A stretch of DNA of 64,000 nt from Perkinsus olseni (Eukaryota; Perkinsozoa; Perkinsida; Perkinsidae): positions 56,963 through 120,962 of the forward strand of contig JABANP010000131.1 in the NCBI GenBank assembly GCA_013115135.1. Reading direction: 5' to 3'. Position 1 is the first letter of the stretch; each line of letters begins with the position of its first letter. Below, in pieces: positions 56,877 to 64,000 of the stretch. The translations under genes were made by a program, and so were the position numbers. The notes below the pieces were generated by a model. That model was not told the origin of the DNA, ran no database searches, and saw only the letters and a program-made list of their open reading frames with translations.

Positions 56877-59204
56877 CTAGGAATCCCGCTGAGACATCAC
56901 GACCTCAAGATTTTTCGGCCCATAGGTGAGCTTTATCTCCCCACGAACATTCTCTGGAGTATTCCGGAGTCTAAGGCCGTCGAAATGCCTGAGGATTAGA
57001 GCCACGACGATTGTAGCTTCGATAATAGCCATATTCTGCCCCGGGCATTGCCTCGGACCTCCGCCGAAAGCAAGATGCTCGCGAGCGCGAGTTCGGTCCA
57101 CCGCGGAGCCGTCACGGCTTAGCCAACGCTCCGGTCTGACAAACGGGTCAATCGTGCCATTACCGATTCTGTAATACAGAAGAACAAACCATGCAGGAGA
57201 CGATCAATCTGCATACTTGAAAATTGTTCCGCCTTGAGATGTCGTGACCATCGCTTTACGTATGAGCGTAATGACAACAGTACCCGACGGAACCGTTTTT
57301 CCATTCAGCGAGGTATCGGCGATACACTCGTGAAGGAGGAACGCAGACGGGGGTTGCAACTGACAGAGTCAGCGTCCTTTTCAAGCTTTGAGCGGTATGA
57401 GAGCTCACCCTTAGCGCCTCAAGTACACAACACTCAATGTAAGGCACTAAATTTAGATCCTCCATTGTTTCAGGGTCATGGCCGAGCGCATCCACTTCGG
57501 CTCGTGCCTCGCTCTGAATACAAGGGTTGAGGCAGAGATAGTAGAGACACCAGGCGACGGTCATAGCCGAAGTGTCGCTGCCGGCGATGAAGAACCTGAA
57601 GTGAGCTATGACGCTCGTGAGGCTCACCTTGTTCGAAGAGGAAAATATCAAATCACGAGCATTCCCACATTGCCCGGCTGTTCAGGGTTTTACGTGATGA
57701 GATTTCCCAGCAAGTCTTCTCGATCAAGGTCCAGCAGTTTATCTAAGAGGTCACGTCGCTTGTCTCGTTCTCCGGCTCGCCGTTCTTCCAGTCTTTCACG
57801 GATGATTTCGTCACAATTTCCTCTGAGCCGTTTCAACCCCGCATGTAGCTGACAGAGTGGAAGTCGTATCCTGACTGAATCGACAACGGCGGCCACACCT
57901 TATGGATCATGGGATTGAGATTCCACGGGAATCTATCTCGAGTCATCCAGGGGAAATAGCCGAGAGTAACCGCATAACCTGACCCCGCCATTGTATCGTT
58001 GATCGCTTGTTGAACCACTCGAGACCGATGACCGAGAGAGAGACCTGAATAAGCGAATGACATGCGGGATACCGTCAAAAGGTGCCATGCTCGGGTTATC
58101 ATTGTGAGACTGTATACACGGTGCCCTACGGAACTTGCCCCTCTTGAGGAGGCCGAAACTAATTCGGACGCCCCTAGGCAATTTTCCGGATCTCATTATA
58201 TTGCAGCCCGAAACGGAGCAGCTACCATCAGGGTTTAGGAAATTATAGTCGTTGCCCAATGATGTGATACACAGGACATCGAGCGTGCAGAGTGGGATCC
58301 ACTCCGTAGGAGACCAAACAATTCGGCGCTCGCGAGTGAGAGAGCTCAGCTGCCGAACCTTAACACAAAACCATACGAAAAGAACAGTGACGGTGAAGCC
58401 TACCAGTTTCAGTGCAACCCTCGACATGTCGGTTATCATGGCAGTCGAGTTCTTTTCGTTGAATGCCGGGGCACCCAATCGCCTGTTGCGCTTCCACTCT
58501 TCTCCCTCGGCAGTAAACATACCAGAGAAGGGCAATATCTTGTCCTCATTGCCAAATCTGGTGAAGTTGTTCGGGCGCTCCTTCAGAACTTGTCTGATTA
58601 AGTTGGGATCGGAAAGAACGACCACGTCCATGCCAGTAACTCTGAAGAGGGAGGAACACATTACCGACTCCACGAGAGAGACCGTCACCGAGTTTCTCGG
58701 CAGAGGTCTCTCTCGAGGACTCTCGATACTCGGTCGGAGTATGACGGCGCTTGCATTCACAATGTCTTGAGCCAAGCACCGCTAACAAGCACGTTATAGA
58801 CTGCGCGGCTTACTTGACACAGTAAATGCTGCCGTAAGTATCAGCAAAGATCTCTAAGGCGCGGTGCATGTGGTCCAGAGACTTAGGCAAGAAGCCCAAG
58901 CCTGGGAGGAACTGGCAGAAGCAAATCTCAGGGAATGGTCAGCTTCTGGAATCTTTAGTGAGTCCTCGTTGTCATTACTCATACGAACGCCTCACCAGCA
59001 TTATAGATGGCAAACATCAAACTCACCCATTTGGGTCCGCCGAAGCAGGCATGGAGATGAACCTTCGAGCGAATTATCAGCTTGAGGGCCTTAAAAGCGA
59101 GAACTGAAGCTATGCCGGTCGCCAGGATCAGAGTCGCGCGAGACTTGAGTAGCCACCGGAACTTCATAACCACTTTTCCGGCTGCAATCGGCAGGTAGGT
59201 CATA
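56877..59204 (-). CDS. cytochrome P450 monooxygenase, copy 1
   Basis: Membrane-anchored heme-thiolate monooxygenase. The N-terminus at 59204 (M-T-Y-L-P-I-A-A-G) has a hydrophobic anchor (L-I-L-A-T-G-I-A-S-V-L-A). In order: helix C W-K-R-N-R-R-L-G; V-L-C-I-T-S-L-G-N-D-Y-N-F; the exon R-D-L-L-D-K-L-L; helix I F-I-A-G-S-D-T-S-A-M; helix K L-E-A-L-R; a 49-base intron (GTGAGC) and then L-Q-P-P; the perf region F-V-R-P-E-R-W-L; and the heme-binding loop F-G-G-G-P-R-Q-C-P-G, whose Cys is the axial ligand. At least seven exons, with no lesion seen. Substrate unknown; sterol, fatty-acid or xenobiotic oxidation are all possible. Paralogue of copy 2, same strand. Confidence 0.88.
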
Positions 59205-59209
59205 GCGAG

Positions 59210-60455
59210 CGAGAATGAAACTGTTTCCCCTTTATGGATAATGATAGCACGGGTTTTGCCGACCGGCGGCCGATCATCCACTGCTCAGTTATCATTCCTG
59301 ACCACACTGTGTTCGGCTGCAATTCATGAACTCGACTCTTCGGTCGGCAGTCTGGTGAACCTCAAGGCCCACGGGCGCCTTGCAAGCTATCGAAAATCGC
59401 GTCTACTCGTGACGCCCCGCTGCGCATGGTTGTCTACCAACGATAACGCCAGTCGGGTTCTTCACCAGAGTGAATCGAAGTGAGACTGTGATTTTGGCCA
59501 ACTCGCAGACCTCGGCAAGCAAATAAGGCCGGCTTGGATGCAGCTCCAGGACAACAACGCGTCTAGTTCCGTATGTTCCCACAGTAGAAGGCTAGTCCAG
59601 TGGCGCTCAACCACAGAAGTCGGAGCTGCGCCCAGCCTACACGAGCGAGGCCGAGAAGGCTTCTCGGAGCGGGAAGGATGCATATTATTGTTTCTGTTAG
59701 GATCCACTAGGCAGTCATTGCCTCAGCGCGTCAATTGTTACGCGCTGGCTGCGATTGGTGCTCTAAGCAGTAGCCTTCGGAGGGTACATTGTACCCGGTA
59801 CAATCGCTAGCGCGGAAGATTAGGGTTTGATCATCCGTTCATACACGTATACGGTATTCCGACTCAGGGATCAGTCTTGAGCGACTCCTTTCGGGCTGCA
59901 ATACTCAATTTCCGCTGTACGCGATTGCAGGTGCGTGAAGTGATGCATCGATCTTCAGCCGAGTACATTCAAAAGACGGGACATGAACGGTCGAGCTCAT
60001 GCCATGCACAACAGACTGGTTTGTCAGCAGCCTTGACAACCGAGCCACTGCGTGTCTAGTTCCCGCTGCATTCCTTGGAAGCGTTCGGCAGGGAGGTCAT
60101 GCCACGGCTGGTTCACCTCCACGCCAATGGCCGTTGATTGTTTTTCGTTCCAGGCACCGCACACCCGAGCGACACCACTGAGGTCCAGCATTGCTCATCG
60201 CGGTGCTCGAGCAGTGTTAACTCTTGTTTCGATGTCGTTTTATCCATCCCCGACGGTGTTTCATCCCTTTCAGTGAGAGTTCGTACTAATGTGCTCTCAT
60301 GTTTCACCGATTAAGAGATGGTGTGGGTGACCCGAGTCACTACCAACGCAAGAGACGGCAAATCGAATGTGAGATTAAACTCTTTGAAAGAATTCATCGG
60401 GCGGGCCTGAAACCGACCTCTCATGACAGAAAGTCAGCAAAGAAGCTCGGCGATG
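59210..60455. other. spacer between the two P450 genes
   Basis: 1.25 kb without a recognisable gene; must contain the 5' region of copy 1 and the 3' flank of copy 2. Confidence 0.5.
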
Positions 60456-60461
60456 AATGCT

Positions 60462-62765
60462 CTAGTGGTGCCGGGGGAACATCACGAGCTCAAAATTTTT
60501 TGGTCCGTAGGAGAACTTCAAGTCCCCACGGACACTTTCTGGACTATTCTTGAGTTCGAGGTTATCGAAATGCCTGAGGATAAGAGATACAATAGTTGTA
60601 GCTTCGATAAGAGCCATTCTCTGTCCCGGGCATTGGCGAGGACCATCGCCAAATGCGAGGTGCTCGCGAGTGCGAGGTCGGTCGACCGCGGAGCCGTCAT
60701 GTGTCAGCCAACGCTCCGGCCTGACAAATGATCTCATTTAGTGAACACGAAGGACGAAAGGATCCAGGAAGTGAATGGGGATCCGGTTGTGTACTTTTAC
60801 TTGTAATTTGTCCCGCCTTGCGACTCCTGAACCATAGCTTTGCGGAGAAGCGTGACAACCAAAGTTCCAGAAGGAATCGTCTTCCCATTCAGTGAGGTGT
60901 CGGTGATGCATTCGTTGAGAAGCATCACAGCTCGGGGGTTGCAGCTAACAGAACCACCATGCCCTCTCAAGCTGGGTCGGACAGTCCGACTCGGACTGGA
61001 AGCTTACTCTCAGCGCCTCGAGTACACAGCACTCAACGAGCGGTAGCTCATCAACATCTTTCATCGTTTCGGGATCGCGACCGAGCGCATCCACCTCGGC
61101 CCTTGCCTGATTTTGAATACAAGGGTTGAGACAGAGATAGTAGAGACACCAAGCCACGGACATAGCCGAAGTGTCGCTGCCGGCGATGAAGAACCTGCAA
61201 CAAACTGTTTAAGCGGTGAGACTGACCTCCAGATAATACAGTTTCCAACCTAGCATACGTGAACATCATATGACAGGTGAGAGAGTTACGTGATGATGTT
61301 GCCCCGTAAGTCTTCTTGGTCAAGATGCAATAGTTTATCTAACAGGTCTCGGCGTGAAGCCTGGACCCCGGCCTGCCGTTCTGCCTGCCTTCCGCTGGCG
61401 ATCTCATCACAGAGCTCATTGAGCCGCTTGATTCCCAGATGTAGCTAACAGAAAAGACATAGCATTACAGAGCCAACACCGGGGCCGCACCTTTTTAATG
61501 AAGGGGTTAAGATTCCATGGGAATCTATCACGAGTCATCCAGGGGAAGATACTCAACAAAGAAGCATGACCAGACCCAACTATTGTATCCCTCAATGCTT
61601 GCTGGACCTCTTGAGAGCTGCGACCCAGGGCACTACCTGGAAGTACCGAATGAACATATTCTGCGATCTGGTGGGAATGGCGGTCGAAGCACGATTTCAC
61701 GACCTGTGCATAGGAGCCTTTCAGTTGGGTATACTGTTTGACTCATTTGGGATTTCCTTTAGGCACACGCAGTGGTTGAAAACACTAGAACTCGTGCGGA
61801 ACACCATTAACCGGAGGCTTCGGTCCGAAGGGTTTGACTCGTGATCGCCCACACTACCATCAGGGTTCAAGAAATTGTAGTCGTTCCCGAAACATGTAAC
61901 GCACAAGGTATCGAGGGTGCAAAGTGGGATCCAATCGGTGGGAGACCAAACGATGCGCCCGTCTTGTGAGAGGGAGTTCAGTTGCCGAACCTATTTACGA
62001 AATCATCAAGGAGCAACAATACGAAGCGTACCAGCTTTTTCGCGACTCTTGCCATGTCGGGTACCATGGCAGCGGAGTTCACGTCGTTGAATGCCGGAGC
62101 ACCCAATCGCCTATTGCGTTTCCACTTTTCACCTTCGGTAGTGACCATACCGGTAAATGGCCGGACGTTAACCTTATTGAGCCGCCTTATGTAGGTGTTA
62201 GGACGCTCCGCGAGCACTTGTCGGACCAATTTCGGGTCGGAAACAACTACGACATCTTCTCTGATGTCTCTGAAAAGCTAACATGCTCACAGCTTCAAGA
62301 GTGGCCTGCGCAGATGATAAAATTGCTGAGGCGTTGGAGTCATGCTGTTCAAGTGAAATATGAGAGAACTCTGTCACGCTGGGCGCCTTACTTGATGCAG
62401 TAAACACCACCGTAAGTATCAGCAAATATCTCTAGCGCGTGATGAAAGCGCTCCCGTGATCTTGACAAGAGGCCCAAGGGGAGAAACTGAAAGACGCCAG
62501 GAATGTGATCGATACGGAGTAAGTTCACCACAATTTTCGACACCATATGTTTAATGAACACCCAATAAACATTTATCGACGAGCTCACCCGATTTGGCCC
62601 GCCGAAGCGGGCGTGGAGGTCAACCTTGGGGCGTTTCATAAACTTCAGAGCTCTCAGAGTGAGTACTAAGGTTACACTTGTCGCCAAAATCAGCTTTCTG
62701 CGACACTTGAGAAACCAGCGGCACTTCGCAATAAGCTCTTGGGCAGCAGCCGGCAAGTAGGTCAT
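60462..62765 (-). CDS. cytochrome P450 monooxygenase, copy 2, one frame break
   Basis: Same exon plan as copy 1: N-terminal anchor from 62765 (M-T-Y-L-P-A-A-A-Q), helix C W-K-R-N-R-R-L-G, F-P-W-M-T-R-D-R-F-P-W, D-L-L-D-K-L-L, helix I F-I-A-G-S-D-T-S, helix K L-E-A-L-R at about 61040, perf F-V-R-P-E-R-W-L and heme loop F-G-D-G-P-R-Q-C-P-G. Directly after the intron following helix K the text reads L-Q-P-P and then leaves frame: a run of five C (five G at 60935-60939 on the plus strand) seems one base too long, since L-L-N-E-C-I-T-D-T-S-L-N-G-K follows in the shifted frame. Either an assembly error in a homopolymer or a recent lesion. Confidence 0.8.
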
Positions 62766-62769
62766 TACC

Positions 62770-63465
62770 AGCGAGAGTAAAATGATTTTCTCTGCATGAA
62801 CAATCGATGCCTTGATATACCACAGGGGCTGCCTCTGTCAAACGGTCCTGCTCACAAAGCTCGATTACTGGTATCGAGCTGTTGCAGCTGTTGAGCCCCT
62901 GGGCTGGACACAGCGGCTCTCTCTGCACGCCCTAGAGATTTGTGGGCGGATATCTTCAACGTCGTGATCGAGTCGTCGATTGATACTATAGGTAGTCGAT
63001 GCCAGTGACTCTGGTAACACAATCCCAAAGGCAATACAGATATCAGATAATAGTTGAGCTGCTGCTGACGAGTTGGCGGACGGGCCAACTGTAATCCACA
63101 AAAGAATCCACGAAAGACTCTTAATGCAATCGATCCTTTGACGCATACACAAACAAGCTGCGCTTAACACTCTCGCGCCCGCCAAATACTGTCTATCTGT
63201 CTACCTTGCACGCACGGGCCGCACAGTCAAAAAGTTAAAGCAGCAAGTAAGGCCGAACGGAGTCGATTTACATATAGCGAACAATCGATATCTCGCAGCT
63301 AGAACACTGGCCAACAGGAGCGGGCAGATCCTCCTGCCACATCTCGTCCCCTGTAAATCTGACGCAGTGAGGAAATAACTTCAACAATAAAAAGGCAGCT
63401 AAGGAGACAATACGCGTCTAGCGAAATGAAGAATAGCGAATTGGGACAGGCTGCACGCGGGACGT
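62770..63465. other. intergenic, 5' side of P450 copy 2
   Basis: No coding exon seen on either strand. Confidence 0.5.
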
Positions 63466-63470
63466 GACAG

Positions 63471-63953
63471 CTAATGTCCGATCGACTTATAGCGATCCAA
63501 AACCCAATTAGACACATCCTTGAGCTCAACCTTAGGATCCCATCTCCACCATGAGTTCAACGAATACGGGCCAGACAGTTGTTCACGACGTTGCTGGCGA
63601 CGGGCCTCATCAGTCTCAGGCGCATAGAACCACTCGTCAGGCCGAACGTCAGAGTAAACCTCAGGCCAAGGGAAGGCCTCCTCGTTGGGGAAAGGCTGCA
63701 CTCCTTCTCTCGCACGCACCGCCTCGTACTTGTAGATGTGCTGGACCAAAGCTTCAGGCTTACGCAGGCCACTATCACGACCAAGTTCATCCCTTCATCA
63801 CAGGCAGGAAGGCACGAAGAGAACGAGCCACGAAGACCATACCATCAGGCCGAAGAGGCGTTACTCTGGCCAAACGTTGAACTTGATGTAGAGCACGCTC
63901 GCAGTGACGCTGACAACAACACACCACCGAGCAGTCGTTCCTTACCGGGCCAT
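63471..63953 (-). CDS. about 124-aa protein of unknown function, three exons
   Basis: Exon 1 is eight coding bases (63946-63953, M-A plus part of a codon), intron 63910-63945 (36 bases, GTAAGG), exon 2 63865-63909 (V-L-Y-I-K-F-N-V-W-P), intron 63793-63864 (72 bases, GTAACG), exon 3 63471-63792. The joins keep phase and give D-E-L-G-R-D-S-G-L-R-K-P-E-A-L-V-Q, then Q-P-F-P-N-E-E-A-F-P-W-P-E-V-Y, R-P-D-E-W-F-Y-A-P and S-W-W-R-W-D-P-K. Rich in Trp, Pro and Tyr, no membrane helix. The compact W/P style recalls small mitochondrial complex subunits, but I do not recognise the family. Confidence 0.55.
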
Positions 63954-64000
63954 CAATATGTCCTCCTTCACAATGGTAGAAGACTGCTAGGGCAGGAACC

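Overview
This is eukaryotic nuclear DNA from a protist with compact genes. Nearly every gene I could follow is broken by short GT-AG introns, many only 30-55 bases long, with a few of 100-800 bases. Base composition is near 50 percent GC. The gene content (mitochondrial inner-membrane proteins, an RRM-TRMT2A tRNA methyltransferase, SEM1/DSS1, microsomal P450s, eukaryotic-type GFAT) with small introns best suits an alveolate of the Perkinsus kind. That assignment is inference and no single sequence here proves it.

Layout. 1-0.72 kb: end of a START-domain lipid-transfer gene (minus). 1.65-2.25 kb: a truncated-globin gene (plus). 3.8-5.9 kb: exons of a cysteine-rich, probably secreted protein (minus). 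6.47-8.04 kb: a 5'-truncated non-LTR retrotransposon with intact 12-bp target-site duplications, an RNase H domain and two hairpins just before a (CAA)n tail. 8.19-11.5 kb: one multi-exon gene with IQ motifs and a SPRY/NHR-like end (plus). 11.5-12.5 kb: a LEA2-like membrane protein (minus). 12.7-21.3 kb: gene-poor, with a field of TGATTC/ACTCA motifs, hairpins and two diverged 2-kb direct repeats that each carry a membrane-protein ORF. 21.3-23.9 kb: a two-RRM hnRNP-like gene (minus). 24.7-25.2 kb: SEM1/DSS1 (minus). 25.3-31.2 kb: TRMT2A (plus). 31.3-33.6 kb: a Met-Gly-starting acidic repeat protein (plus).

34-42 kb (all plus) is a run of small proteins, several with mitochondrial presequences, ending in the MICOS subunit MIC60. 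42.6-50.0 kb (minus) holds three GFAT copies, two intact and one a frameshifted pseudogene, with patchy near-identity that suggests gene conversion. An unrelated two-exon gene lies between the first two. 51.7-52.9 kb: a minus-strand gene of unknown function. 54.0-56.2 kb: an AFG1/LACE1 mitochondrial ATPase (plus). 56.9-62.8 kb: two tandem membrane-anchored P450 genes (minus), the second with a frame break. 63.5-63.95 kb: a small three-exon gene (minus).

Five genes contain point frame breaks that no simple intron explains. Some lie in homopolymers, so assembly error must be excluded before calling them pseudogenes. I saw no rRNA, complete tRNA, CRISPR array or bacterial-type operon.
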